Notes: generated by a model not told the origin, from the sequence alone. A stretch of DNA of 64,000 bases from Dehalococcoidia bacterium (GCA_003104995.1 PQAO01000012.1:62001-126000); one strand, 5' to 3'; positions 39,985-49,279 are shown, counted from the first letter of the stretch. Program-made: numbers and translations.

Positions 39985-41634
39985 CTACTGCCGGATGTCG
40001 CGCCGGTTGAAAAGCACGATGGAAAGCGCGAAGAGCGCCAGGGTGAGCGCCGCGAGGAGTCCCGCGTGGCCCCAGTCCAGGCCATTCGCGAGCGGATCGC
40101 CGGTGAGGTAATAGTAGAACGGGGAGAGACGGGCGAAGCCTTCCAGGCTATCACTGAGTGGCAGGTACGCATTGAGGAGAAAGAAGATGAGCGCTATCCC
40201 CGCCGTCCCGTAGGTCGATATCCCCACCCTCCCCGTCGCGGCGCTGAGCGCCAGCGACAGTGCACCGAACGCGAGACCCAGCAGCGTCAGCAGGAGCGAG
40301 ATCGCAGCGATGTTGACCACACTGATACCCAGGCCTCCGAGCAACGAACCGGCGACGGTACCAGCGAAGGCGAGCACTCCCAGGATCGCCGCGTAGACCG
40401 CCATGGCGATGCCCTTTTCGATGACGACCCGTGAGCGGCTGATGGGATTCGCCAGGAGCAGGCCCATCGTGCGCCGCTGTTCCTCCCCGCCGATCGCACG
40501 ACCCCCGAGCACGACCAGCACGAGAAGAAAGCCGATGGGGTGGACGAGGCTGAAGTTCTCTCCCGTGTACCAGCCTTCCGGGGTCGACATGTCCGCATTA
40601 CCAACAATGGCCAGGACTGAGGCTGGATAATCCTCGAGGAGCTGTGCCATGTCCTCCTCGATGATGGGAAAGATGGGGCCGATCAGTACCCCGAAGAGCA
40701 GCACGATGAGCCCGGTGACCATTAGCAGGCCCTGGTATTCCGAAGTCGTCTTGATCGCGATGCGCGACACCCGGGTCGATCCTTCGAGCCGCTCGAAGAG
40801 GCGCTGAGTGAGGCGTTGATTGCGGAGCCGGTCGGCGAGACCGACCCCGGCAGATCGCTCGGTCAGATCGCGGCGGTTGAATCCAGCCAACGCCACCAGG
40901 CCGAATAGGGCGGAGCCGCCAAACAAGACTGCCAGATGGCCCCAGTTAATCCCGTTGGAGAGCGGGCCGCTGCCATCGTAGTAGTACCAGGGGAACAACT
41001 TCGCCAGGTCTTCCGCGCCTTTCACGAGCGGAAGCAGCCCGGATGCGAAGTACGAGACCGCCATGATCGCGGCTGCTCCGCCCCAGGCAGCCGTGCCGTT
41101 GCCTGTCCACGCACCAATCATCAGCGCGAGAAAGCCGTAGAAGAGCGCATTTGCGAACATGTGGAGTGCGAGCGCACCGACCTCGTTACCGGATGCGCCG
41201 ACGTTGGCGAGGTGTGGCGCGACTACTCCGGCCCCCCAAAGGATCAGTGCCGCCACGCCGATGAGAAGCACCATCGACGCGGCCTTTTCGATGAGCACCT
41301 TGCCCCGGCTGACCGGGTTCGAGAGGAGCAGGCCCATCGTTCCGTCGCGTTCTTCACCGGCGATCGCCGCGGCGCCTCTCGCGATCGCAACGCCGGCGAT
41401 CGTCAGGGCGCCCATGAAGCTGTAACCGGCCCCGTACGCCAAAGCCGCGGCATCCTCGACATCACCAAGGCCCATGAAATCCCGGAGATCCCTGGGCAGG
41501 TCCCGGTAGACGGAGAGATCGAGGTCGCGGTAGACGAACATGGCGAAGACGAGGAACCCGCCAAGCACCACGGCTGCCAGGGCCGGAGCCAGCCACCCGT
41601 CCCGGACCGCTTTCGTGAATACGGTGTTCAGCAT
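39985..41634 (-). CDS. ABC transporter permease with duplicated halves
   Basis: This 549-residue permease contains two similar six-helix units fused in one chain. The first holds GEERDGTMGLLLSNPVSRGK and ends near FNRRDLTERS; the second holds GGEEQRRTMGLLLANPISRS and ends at FNRRDIRQ. Both match ABC-2-type export permeases (ABC2_membrane_5-like). A single chain could therefore replace the usual dimer of two permeases. Its ATG overlaps the stop of the ATP-binding gene (TGATG), so both are made together. The substrate is unknown; export of a peptide, lipid or drug is likely. Confidence 0.85.
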   Translation of the reverse strand: MLNTVFTKAVRDGWLAPALAAVVLGGFLVFAMFVYRDLDLSVYRDLPRDLRDFMGLGDVEDAAALAYGAGYSFMGALTIAGVAIARGAAAIAGEERDGTMGLLLSNPVSRGKVLIEKAASMVLLIGVAALILWGAGVVAPHLANVGASGNEVGALALHMFANALFYGFLALMIGAWTGNGTAAWGGAAAIMAVSYFASGLLPLVKGAEDLAKLFPWYYYDGSGPLSNGINWGHLAVLFGGSALFGLVALAGFNRRDLTERSAGVGLADRLRNQRLTQRLFERLEGSTRVSRIAIKTTSEYQGLLMVTGLIVLLFGVLIGPIFPIIEEDMAQLLEDYPASVLAIVGNADMSTPEGWYTGENFSLVHPIGFLLVLVVLGGRAIGGEEQRRTMGLLLANPISRSRVVIEKGIAMAVYAAILGVLAFAGTVAGSLLGGLGISVVNIAAISLLLTLLGLAFGALSLALSAATGRVGISTYGTAGIALIFFLLNAYLPLSDSLEGFARLSPFYYYLTGDPLANGLDWGHAGLLAALTLALFALSIVLFNRRDIRQ

Positions 41635-42563
41635 CACTCGGGCGGCCCACCGGTTACCGGGCCCGGAGCCTCGTCGCGGTAGTACGCCAGGAAGATCTCT
41701 TCGAGGTCGGCCTCCCGGGTGGTGATATCGAGGACATCGTGGCGGTCCACGATGGTCCGCAGGAGGGCGTCCATCGAACCGTCGAACGAGAGCACCACAC
41801 GGTGGTTCTCGACGGTCACTTCGCGGACCCCGGGGATGTCCCTGAACGTAGCAGCATCCACCGCCGATTCGAATTCGAGCTCGACCCGCCGTATCGCCTT
41901 CGAGCGAAGATCGGCCAGTGCCTCGACGGCGGCGAGGCGGCCATGCCGGATGATGCCGACGCGGTCGGCCACGCGCTGAACCTCGGAAAGCGTGTGGCTG
42001 GAGAGGAAGACCGTCCGCCCCTCCGCTGCTATCTCGCGGATCATCGCCTGGAGCTCGCGCTGCACCAATGGGTCGAGGCCCGTGCTGGGTTCGTCCATGA
42101 TCAAGAGTTGCGGCCGGTTCATCAGTGCCTGGATGAGGCCAACCTTTTGCCGGTTGCCCGACGAGAGGTTGCCGACCTTTCGGGAGAGATCGGAGTTGAG
42201 CCGCTCCGCCAGCTCATCGACGTATTCCCAGCTCACTCCGCCGCGCAAGTTGGCGAAGTACGTCAAGGTGTCGCGACCGGTGAGGTTGGGGTACAGGGCA
42301 AGGTCGCCTGGGAGGTAACCGATGTGCCGGCGGATCTCGACGGACTGCTCGTGGGTGTCCATACCGAGGATGGAGGCTCGGCCGGAGGTGGGCCTGATCT
42401 CGTCCAGGAGGGTGCGAATGGCCGTGGTCTTGCCGGCGCCATTCGGGCCGAGGAAGCCGAAAACTTCGCCGGGCCAAACCTCCAGGTTGAGATCGACGAG
42501 CGCTTCGACGTCAGCGTAGTGCTTGGTCAGATTCTGAGTGTGGATGGCAGCGCTACGGGACAT
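41634..42563 (-). CDS. ABC transporter ATP-binding protein
   Basis: This 309-residue ATPase has Walker A FLGPNGAGKTTAIRTL, the signature LSSGNRQKVGLIQAL, Walker B LLIMDEPSTGLDPL and the switch His in VFLSSHTLSE. The C-terminal 90 residues form the accessory domain usual in drug- and lantibiotic-type exporters. It powers the permease encoded immediately downstream. ATG 42563 is preferred over TTG/ATG options upstream. A minus-strand TACACT box (42596-42601) and a 20-bp palindrome precede it by about 13-38 bp. Confidence 0.93.
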   Translation of the reverse strand: MSRSAAIHTQNLTKHYADVEALVDLNLEVWPGEVFGFLGPNGAGKTTAIRTLLDEIRPTSGRASILGMDTHEQSVEIRRHIGYLPGDLALYPNLTGRDTLTYFANLRGGVSWEYVDELAERLNSDLSRKVGNLSSGNRQKVGLIQALMNRPQLLIMDEPSTGLDPLVQRELQAMIREIAAEGRTVFLSSHTLSEVQRVADRVGIIRHGRLAAVEALADLRSKAIRRVELEFESAVDAATFRDIPGVREVTVENHRVVLSFDGSMDALLRTIVDRHDVLDITTREADLEEIFLAYYRDEAPGPVTGGPPE

Positions 42564-42575
42564 TGGCTTCTCGCG

Positions 42576-42601
42576 GACCAAGAGCAGTCCTGGTCAGTGT
42601 A
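42576..42601 (-). promoter_or_regulatory. Palindrome and -10 box before the ABC operon
   Basis: On the minus strand a TACACT box (42596-42601) directly abuts an imperfect 20-bp palindrome at 42576-42595, whose outer 5-bp arms GACCA/TGGTC pair perfectly. Transcription would start inside it, so a repressor could act there. No regulator gene is adjacent. The rest of the 42602-42946 gap shows nothing I can assign. Confidence 0.4.
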
Positions 42602-42946
42602 GGTGCCCGGCACTTCGCCTGGGAAAACGTCCTCGGCGGGCGGGGGAGGCGGGAACTGCGGCGGCGCGAGCGTACGGTTGAGGTCTGAAGGAGTCCTGCG
42701 GGTGGCGGCTCGTTTCGGACCACTTGACCCGGGCGGGACTGGACATCCGCCCCTTGCAAGGAACGCCGGAGGAGTGAAGGTTGTAAGATTCGCCGAAAGG
42801 CTGGCGCACGCCACATCGCCCGAACGGGGGCTCGGTGGATATCGTGAGTGTCCGCCCGGCTCCGGGAGCACCTGAGGCCCGGCCGGCAGAACTCACGATC
42901 CCGTTAATCGCACTGGCCGGGCAGCCTGATGCCCAGGAGTTTGACG

Positions 42947-44035
42947 ATGTACACGGAGCACATATCCAAGTTCCCTGAGCTGGGCTTCTACGGACTGCCC
43001 GGGCACACCCGTTCACCGCGTGACCTCCTACGCCAGGTTCGGGACGCAGAGGAACTGGGCATCGGCAACGTGATGCTATCCGAGCGCCTCGATTACAAGG
43101 AGATCTCTGCCATCTGCGGCGCTGCAGCCGCCGTAACGGAGTCGATCTATATCGGCACGTCGGGGACCAACCTCAACACACGCCACCCGATGATCACGGC
43201 GGCGATGTCCACAACGCTGAATCGGTTGTCAGAAGGCCGCTTCGCTCTCGGCCTGGCTAAGGGAAGTGCCCTGCGCTGGAAGGCGCTGGGACTGGCGCAA
43301 CCCACGTACAAGCGAGAAGAGGAATTCATCGCTCTCATGCGGCGGTTCTGGAAGGGCGAGACGATCTCGGGCTACAGGGGCGCGCTTGGTTCGTACCAAC
43401 GCATGGGGCTCGCTCCGTACGTGGACGAAGATATCCCGGTACTTTATGTCGGCTTTGGCCCGAAGAGCCTTGAGCACGCCGGGCGGGTCTATGACGGTGC
43501 CCATTTGCATACGTTCATGAGCGACCAGGCATTAGCCAACGCGGTAGGGCAGGTCCGGGCTGGAGAAGTGAGCGCAGGCCGGAAGCCAGGAACTGTCAAG
43601 GTATGGTCCGTACTCGCGACGGCGTGCGACGTGTCTGAGGAGAAGTATCTGAAGTATATCGTGGCCCGGCTCGCTACCTACCTTCAGATACCCGGGTACG
43701 GAGACAAGCTGGTCGAGATCAACGGCTGGAATCCCGATACGTTACGTAGTTTCCGCAGCCACACCGCGGTTACCTCGGTCGGCGGTGCAATCGATAGTGT
43801 GGCGACCACGGCTCAAATCGCGGCTATCGCCAAGCTGATTCCCGAGGAATGGCGGCCGGCCGCCGTCGGCTCGGCCAAGGAGTGCGCCCAACGCTGGGTG
43901 GACCAATTCAATGCGGGGGCCGATGGAGTGATCATCCACGCGAGCACACCGGACGAGTTCGCCCCTGTACTCGTTGAGTATGAAAAGCTGCGTCCGACCG
44001 AGTTGTTTGTGGGCCGGACCAACCGGCCTGGCTAA
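42947..44035 (+). CDS. Luciferase-like (LLM) flavin/F420-dependent oxidoreductase
   Basis: This 362-residue TIM-barrel protein belongs to the luciferase-like monooxygenase family. Evidence is LRQVRDAEELGIGNVMLSER, GAAAAVTESIYIGTSGTNLN, the cofactor-side segment LNRLSEGRFALGLAKGSA and PVLYVGFGPKSLEHAGRVYD. The order of motifs resembles F420-dependent members of the MSMEG_2249 type, so F420 is a likely cofactor, but FMN cannot be excluded. ATG 42947 follows an AGGAG element by eight bases. Codon use is less biased than in the surrounding genome. Confidence 0.85.
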   Translation: MYTEHISKFPELGFYGLPGHTRSPRDLLRQVRDAEELGIGNVMLSERLDYKEISAICGAAAAVTESIYIGTSGTNLNTRHPMITAAMSTTLNRLSEGRFALGLAKGSALRWKALGLAQPTYKREEEFIALMRRFWKGETISGYRGALGSYQRMGLAPYVDEDIPVLYVGFGPKSLEHAGRVYDGAHLHTFMSDQALANAVGQVRAGEVSAGRKPGTVKVWSVLATACDVSEEKYLKYIVARLATYLQIPGYGDKLVEINGWNPDTLRSFRSHTAVTSVGGAIDSVATTAQIAAIAKLIPEEWRPAAVGSAKECAQRWVDQFNAGADGVIIHASTPDEFAPVLVEYEKLRPTELFVGRTNRPG

Positions 44036-44210
44036 CGCGGATACAACGTAGTCCGCGGGAACCTGGCCAGGGGTAGCCGTGCGCTGCCCCTGCCCTGATT
44101 TCGCAAGTGAGGTAGCGGCGCTGACGGCGGCGATGAGCCGTTCGCTGACGGTAGTAGTGGGAGCTGCGGCGGCGGCTGGACTTGCCTGGCGCGGCGGCGA
44201 GTGCCGGCGG

Positions 44211-45110
44211 CTACTGTTGGCGCAGCTCCGGGTAGAGCGGGCTCGAAGCCTTCATCCAGCGGAGCAGCATGCGCATTTCGGCGATACGCTTGCCGGAGTC
44301 ATCGTCGAGGCCGGTTTCGAACCACATATACTCGGTCTTGGGGCTCTGGCCGACGGCGATGACTTCGCCGGTGCAGGTGTACTCCTGGCCGACCATGACG
44401 GGGCCGTTGATGTTGCGCAGTTCGATGGCGCCGAAGAGGCCGACCGCCTGGCCGATACCGCCGCGGAGGGTCTGGACGCTCTTCGCATAGAGCATCTGGA
44501 CCATGGGAGCAGGCATGACGACGGGTCCGCCCCAGGGCGAATCACCGGTGTACCAGTCCATGGGCTCGGTGGTGACGTTGAGGCGTTGAACCTGCTGATC
44601 GAGGGAGGTACTGACGCGCACGGGCTCGAACTTGCGGCCCGCTTCGACGCCTGCGAGGAGGCGCAGTTCGCCGGGTTCGAAACGATCCAGCGGGCGGGCC
44701 TGGAGGGCGGTCGGGACGCCGGGGTCGCCGATCGAGAGAGTGCCCTGGGCGACCTGCATGCCGTCTTCGCGGAGGACCCAGGCGTCGACCTGGGCGTCAA
44801 CTGCACCTGCCGGGGGCTCTTTCAGGTAGGCGCGGACCGCCTCGCGGTCGGTGGTGGCGTTCAGGAAGTACATGGAGATGGTGCCGTGTTCGAACCAGCG
44901 CTGGCCGAAGGCGTGAACGGCAAGTGGCGGGAAGAGCTCGAGGTGGATGGAGCCGGCGACCGTGCCACCGCGGAAGCCGAGCTTCGAAGCCGTGGCGTCG
45001 TCGTGGATGCTGCCCTTCGCGGTGGCGGAGTTGTTGACCGAGCGGCGCAGCGGCCCGGTGATGACACCTTCGCTGAGGGTGATGCCGCTGGCGGCTTCCT
45101 GCGTAGTCAT
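44211..45110 (-). CDS. Double-hotdog acyl-dehydratase-like protein
   Basis: This 299-residue protein appears to contain two hotdog-fold units. The first has SVNNSATAKGSIHDDATASK followed by LGFRGGTVAGSIHLELF, a MaoC-like arrangement with an Asp and His near the expected catalytic positions. The second, from about residue 155, has NGPVMVGQEYTCTGEVIAV and a degenerate active site. MaoC-type enzymes hydrate or dehydrate acyl-CoA thioesters. The exact reaction is unknown. It is 66 bp upstream of nothing on its own strand and follows moaA in the same direction. Confidence 0.65.
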   Translation of the reverse strand: MTTQEAASGITLSEGVITGPLRRSVNNSATAKGSIHDDATASKLGFRGGTVAGSIHLELFPPLAVHAFGQRWFEHGTISMYFLNATTDREAVRAYLKEPPAGAVDAQVDAWVLREDGMQVAQGTLSIGDPGVPTALQARPLDRFEPGELRLLAGVEAGRKFEPVRVSTSLDQQVQRLNVTTEPMDWYTGDSPWGGPVVMPAPMVQMLYAKSVQTLRGGIGQAVGLFGAIELRNINGPVMVGQEYTCTGEVIAVGQSPKTEYMWFETGLDDDSGKRIAEMRMLLRWMKASSPLYPELRQQ

Positions 45111-45176
45111 GGGTGTACCTCTCGTGCGTTGTCTTGCGGGGGAGGGTACTCCTGAGCCACGCGCCTGAGAAGCCTG

Positions 45177-46184
45177 TCAGCCGCCGATGTGGGACATCTC
45201 GACCTTGCGCAGGCCGGCCGTGTGGTCCGAGCGAACCTCGGAGTAGCGGTCGTTGCGGACGCGCCAGACGGAGCCGAGAAATTCGGAGATCTCGTCATCG
45301 GAGGACCCGTTGCGGAGGAGGGAGCGGAAGTCGTGGCCCCGGGTGCCGAAGAGGCAGGTGTAGAGCTCACCTTCAGGAGAAAGGCGAGCACGGGTGCAAT
45401 CGCCACAGAAGGGTTCGGTGATCGAGGTGATAAGGCCGATTTCGCCGGAGCCATCACGGTAACGCCAGCGCCTGGCGACCTCGCCGCGGTAGTTGGGCTC
45501 AGCGGGCTCGATCGGGAGCTCGGCGTCGATGCGGGCCACGATTTCGTGGGCGGGGACAACATGTTGCATCTGCCAGCCGTTGGTCGCTCCCACATCCATG
45601 AACTCGATGAAGCGGACGATGATGCCGGTGCCTTTGAAGTGGCGGGCGAGGTCGACGATGGTGTGGTCGTTGACGCCGCGCTTAACGACCGCGTTGACCT
45701 TGATGGGGGCAAGTCCGGCCTGGCGGGCGGCCTCGATGCCATCGAGGACGACGGAGGGCGGGACACCGACATCGTTCATGGATTTGAAGATCGCTTCGTC
45801 GAGCGAATCGAGGGAGACGGTGATGCGGTGCAGGCCGGCGTCGTGGAGGCGCTGGGCCTGGGCGCGAAGGAGCGAGCCGTTGGTGGTGAGGGTCAGGTCC
45901 TTGAGGCCGGGGGTTTCGCGAAGGAGGGCGATGAGCTGGGGGAGGTCGCGGCGGACGAGCGGTTCGCCTCCGGTGAGGCGGATCTTCTCGACGCCGTGTT
46001 CGACGAAGATGCGGGCAAGGCGGCCGATCTCCTCGTAGGTCAGCAGTTCGGTTCGCTGGAGGAACTGGTATTCGGGGCCGAAGACTTCGCGCGGCATGCA
46101 GTAGGTGCAGCGGAAGTTGCACCGGTCGGTGACCGAGATGCGGAGATCGCGAAGCGGGCGGCCGAGGGCATCAATGAAGGCCAT
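45177..46184 (-). CDS. moaA: GTP 3',8-cyclase MoaA
   Basis: This 335-residue radical-SAM enzyme starts molybdenum cofactor synthesis by cyclising GTP. The SAM cluster is C22-x3-C26-x2-C29 in [10 protein letters not shown], and the C-terminal cluster cysteines lie in [20 protein letters not shown]. The chain ends in Gly-Gly, the tail required for catalysis in Moa[16 protein letters not shown] and [10 protein letters not shown] are also typical. A TAAGCT box lies six bases before the ATG, so the message may be leaderless. No other molybdopterin gene is in the window. Confidence 0.95.
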   Translation of the reverse strand: MAFIDALGRPLRDLRISVTDRCNFRCTYCMPREVFGPEYQFLQRTELLTYEEIGRLARIFVEHGVEKIRLTGGEPLVRRDLPQLIALLRETPGLKDLTLTTNGSLLRAQAQRLHDAGLHRITVSLDSLDEAIFKSMNDVGVPPSVVLDGIEAARQAGLAPIKVNAVVKRGVNDHTIVDLARHFKGTGIIVRFIEFMDVGATNGWQMQHVVPAHEIVARIDAELPIEPAEPNYRGEVARRWRYRDGSGEIGLITSITEPFCGDCTRARLSPEGELYTCLFGTRGHDFRSLLRNGSSDDEISEFLGSVWRVRNDRYSEVRSDHTAGLRKVEMSHIGG

Positions 46185-46234
46185 GGGACTAGCTTAGCGG
46201 ATTGGCGGGGGGTGTACCTGCGCTAGCGCAGGTT

Positions 46235-46717
46235 TCAGGAGGAGGCGGCTGCGGGCGCCGGTTCGCCGGAGGCCTCGGCCCAGCGAGCGAGCATCTCGTC
46301 GTGCTTCTTCACACGATCCGCCAGGACCTTTCGCATGGAGGCCATGCGCTCCATCTTCTGGTCGATCATCTCCATCTGATGGAGGGTGACCTCGCGAGCG
46401 CGGCGGATCTGGGCGGCTTTTTCGGCGGCATCGGCGTCGGTGCGCCAGCCGGCCTTGATCTGGAGGCGGACATCCTCAGCTTCGAGCATCTCCTTGATTT
46501 CGGCGAGGGAGAACCCGAGGAGGTCCTTGAGTTCGCGAATGCGATCGACTCGCTCCATGTCCTCGGCCGAGTAGAGGCGGAAGCCGCCGTCCATCCGGGT
46601 CGGGGTCTTGAGCAGGCCCTTCTCCTCGTAATACCGAAGCGTGCGCTGGGTAAGCTGCGCTCGATCGGCAGCTTCACCAATTTGGAGGTAGCGTTCGGGC
46701 GCGGGTGCGTCTTCCAT
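46235..46717 (-). CDS. MerR-family transcriptional regulator
   Basis: This 160-residue regulator has an N-terminal winged HTH (YLQIGEAADRAQLTQRTLRY, then YYEEKGLLKTPTRMDGGFRL) and a dimerisation helix. The C-terminal half is a long coiled coil with many Met and Lys residues (HQMEMIDQKMERMASMRK). There is no metal-binding cysteine set, so it probably senses an organic ligand or is stress-related. A 5-bp dyad lies just before the ATG and suggests self-regulation. The open frame to 47350 is a shadow of the next gene. Confidence 0.9.
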   Translation of the reverse strand: MEDAPAPERYLQIGEAADRAQLTQRTLRYYEEKGLLKTPTRMDGGFRLYSAEDMERVDRIRELKDLLGFSLAEIKEMLEAEDVRLQIKAGWRTDADAAEKAAQIRRAREVTLHQMEMIDQKMERMASMRKVLADRVKKHDEMLARWAEASGEPAPAAASS

Positions 46718-46720
46718 GTC

Positions 46721-46734
46721 TAGACCGTAGTCTA
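46721..46734 (-). promoter_or_regulatory. Dyad before the MerR-family gene
   Basis: TAGAC (46721-46725) and GTCTA (46730-46734) form a perfect dyad with a 4-nt centre, three bases before the start codon. It is a likely operator for the regulator itself. A TAGACT box overlaps it on the minus strand. Confidence 0.55.
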
Positions 46735-46752
46735 ACAACGTTAACGCGCACG

Positions 46753-48627
46753 TCAAGGTACGGTTATTGCGCCGATCAGCGTCTCGATAGAGCCGGTGTG
46801 GTAACGGGCCGCGCGGAGCATGTTGGCCGCAAGGTTGGCGTGGGCCGGAGTGAGGTGGCGCTGGCACCAGTCTTCGGTTGCGCTGAGGGCGGTGCGCGCA
46901 TCGGCGATGGCGGCCAGGGCGCCGGCGCGGTCGCCGGCCAGGGCGGCATCCCAGGCGATGACGCGGTTGGCCAGGTGGGTGGCATAGGAGATCACGATCG
47001 CGAGCTCTTCGCGGGCGGCCATGCCCATGCCCGCGGGCGCCAGGGGGATCGACCGGGCCGCGCGGTGGAAGTGATCGAGGGCCCGTTCCATCTGCCGCCC
47101 CTTGGCGGCGAGGGCCTCGCGCGGCGTATCGGAGAAGTCGAGGATGTCGTGCCGGGGGATCTGCTGGAGTTCGCCAAGGTCGAGGAGCAGGCGGTAGCCA
47201 TCTTCGAGGGCGAGGAAGGCCTGCTCGAAGGCGGGAGCATCGGATTCGAAGGCGGCCTCGCAGAAGGCGTGGAGGGCAGCGTTCGGGTCGGCCTGCGGGT
47301 CCCAGGCGGCGCGGGCAAACCACCAGGCGTGCCAGGCGGGGCCGGGCCACGGCCGGGGCGTGACCGCGAGATCTTCGATGGTGGTGACGCCGGCACCGGC
47401 GTAGGCACGGAGGTCGGCCGGGAGGACCTCGAGATTCAGGGGCGCGAGCCAGCGGTAGAGGATCGCATCGCTGTAGTACTCGAAGACATGGACGCGCGAG
47501 GCATCGCCAAACGTCTTGCGCAGACCGAGGAAGGGCTGCCAGTGGCCGGAAGCGTTGTGGGGGCAGGCGGGGTCATCGATGGCAAACGCGTAGGAGCGTG
47601 GGCGGGGGGCATAGAGGGCGGCGACGTTCGGGGCCGGCACGACGGCTGCGGGGGGCTCGATGGTGTCGTGGTAGGCGAGGTGGGCGACGCTCGCGGCCGG
47701 AGCGACCTCGGCGAGGACGTCCGCGAGGACGTTGGTGGCGCGAAGGGCCTGGTCCGATGGCGAGAGGCCGGCGCAGCGGTCGCACTCGCACCACCCGCCG
47801 CCGCGGATGTCGTCGGCCCAGAGATGGTAGACATCGGCGCCCGGGAAGCGTTCGAAGAACGCGCGGGCGGCGCTCCGAAGGGCGGCGATCGCACCGTCGC
47901 TCGAAGTGCAGAGGTTGTAACGGGGATTGCGTTCGCCGTTGCGGAGCGGGAACCAGTCGGGGTGGCCGGCGAAGAGTTCGCGCGGGAGAAGCGAGGGGAG
48001 GTGGTGGCCACCGAACTGGATGGTCATGCCGTGATCGGAGGCTGCTGCCCGGATAGCGGGGCCGTCGGAGTCCCAGCGCTCGAACAGCCAGCCGCGTCCG
48101 TCGGCCGCGAGCTCGTCGTAGGTTGCGGGGCGAAGGGCGCCGGCACGGTCGAGGCGGCTGGGCGGCGTGTCGTGGAAGAAGATGTCGTTGAGGCGGTTGC
48201 GGCTGGCAAGCTGGAGCCATGCCGGCCAATCGTCGTGGAGGGCGTCGCAGCCGAGGATGAGGGTGCGGCGGGCGAAGGCAGGCGCATGTTCATGGACGCC
48301 GAGGGGGATAACCCGGCCGGGCGTGAATCGGGTGCCGTCGCCGCCCGGGGCGAGCCAGGAGAACCCGGCCTGTTCGAGCAGCCAGAACGCCCCGTTGAGC
48401 GCGCCCCGTGGGTTGGCCCCGGCGATCCGCACCTCGTTCGGGGCTACGGTAACGGTGAAGGCATCGCCCGGGCCGGCCGACGCGGAGAGGCGGATGACGC
48501 CGCGAGTGGCGGCTGCGGGGATGCGCGCGAGGTGGAGGCGAAGTTCGTGGGCGGCCTGATCGAGGGCATCGTGCCGGGCGGTGGTCTCGATGGTAAAGCC
48601 GGCGAGGGTGGCGGGGCTGAGGGTCAC
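46753..48627 (-). CDS. DUF4838-type glycoside-hydrolase-like protein
   Basis: This 624-residue protein resembles the DUF4838 group. Residues 1-110 look like the small alpha-glucuronidase-type N-terminal domain (NPRGALNGAFWLLEQAGFSW, LAPGGDGTRFTPG). Residues 120-420 fit a TIM barrel (LASRNRLNDIFFHD, FPGADVYHLWADD, EFFE-like strands). The C-terminal 200 residues are helical. The CECDRCAGLSPSDQA cysteines probably hold structure. Such proteins are thought to act on uronic-acid-containing or related sugars, but activity is not established. No signal peptide is seen, so it appears cytoplasmic. Confidence 0.7.
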   Translation of the reverse strand: MTLSPATLAGFTIETTARHDALDQAAHELRLHLARIPAAATRGVIRLSASAGPGDAFTVTVAPNEVRIAGANPRGALNGAFWLLEQAGFSWLAPGGDGTRFTPGRVIPLGVHEHAPAFARRTLILGCDALHDDWPAWLQLASRNRLNDIFFHDTPPSRLDRAGALRPATYDELAADGRGWLFERWDSDGPAIRAAASDHGMTIQFGGHHLPSLLPRELFAGHPDWFPLRNGERNPRYNLCTSSDGAIAALRSAARAFFERFPGADVYHLWADDIRGGGWCECDRCAGLSPSDQALRATNVLADVLAEVAPAASVAHLAYHDTIEPPAAVVPAPNVAALYAPRPRSYAFAIDDPACPHNASGHWQPFLGLRKTFGDASRVHVFEYYSDAILYRWLAPLNLEVLPADLRAYAGAGVTTIEDLAVTPRPWPGPAWHAWWFARAAWDPQADPNAALHAFCEAAFESDAPAFEQAFLALEDGYRLLLDLGELQQIPRHDILDFSDTPREALAAKGRQMERALDHFHRAARSIPLAPAGMGMAAREELAIVISYATHLANRVIAWDAALAGDRAGALAAIADARTALSATEDWCQRHLTPAHANLAANMLRAARYHTGSIETLIGAITVP

Positions 48628-48682
48628 GGGCGGATGCTACCGGCGGGGGCGGGACGATTCCAGAGCGGAGGAGCGGCGGACT

Positions 48683-49279
48683 TCAGGATGCCTCGCCTTC
48701 GCCGGACATGAGCGAGGCGACAAACTGGCGGACGAACGCCTGCTGGGGCGGGGTAAGGTCACGGAACCGGAGGTGGAGGACGGTCTGGCCCGTCTCGCCG
48801 GGCGTCGCGCGGACGAGTTCGCATGGGACCATGGCGGAGTACCCGCCGTTCCAGAGGCCGACATCGAGCTGGCTGCCTCCGGGCCGAGACTCGACGGCGA
48901 CGGCGAGTCCACCGAGGGAGATATCGACGAGGCGGCCGGGCTGGCGCGAAGTACCGAGCACGGAGCGGACTTCGGCCTGGAGGTCGGTCTGGAAACGGCG
49001 GTCCTTGCGAAAGTCGAGGGGACGCCAGTGCGTCGTGATGCGGAAGGCGGCGACATCGGTCTTGGCGGCCACGAACGAACAAATGGCGAAGGTGCGCGAA
49101 CCCGGGACGCCGAGGATGAGCATGTAGGGGAAGTCCGCGTCCCAGGCCGCGGGGGGAGCGTTAACGCGGGCCGCGATCGAGTCTTCGCGGGAGACGACAA
49201 CGGAGGCAGTCCACTGCTGCGGTGGGGAGGAGCGCCGGACGACGGTGAGCGCGGTGCCGGGCGCGACGATGGTGGCCAT
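48683..49279 (-). CDS. PilZ-domain c-di-GMP-binding protein
   Basis: This 198-residue protein has an N-terminal YcgR-like beta domain (residues 1-90) and a C-terminal PilZ domain. The c-di-GMP site is formed by RKDRRFQTDLQAEVR and VDISLGGLAVAVES, matching RxxxR and (D/N)xSxxG. It is therefore likely to respond to c-di-GMP; its partner is not known, and no flagellar or cellulose gene is nearby. ATG 49279 is chosen because a GATACC box ends eight bases before it; the frame reaches 49309. Confidence 0.87.
   Translation of the reverse strand: MATIVAPGTALTVVRRSSPPQQWTASVVVSREDSIAARVNAPPAAWDADFPYMLILGVPGSRTFAICSFVAAKTDVAAFRITTHWRPLDFRKDRRFQTDLQAEVRSVLGTSRQPGRLVDISLGGLAVAVESRPGGSQLDVGLWNGGYSAMVPCELVRATPGETGQTVLHLRFRDLTPPQQAFVRQFVASLMSGEGEAS

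Noticed and set aside
42603..42875. 90-codon plus-strand frame upstream of the LLM gene
   Set aside because: Biased to Gly/Arg/Pro, has no ribosome-binding site and no family resemblance; it sits opposite the promoter region of the ABC operon.
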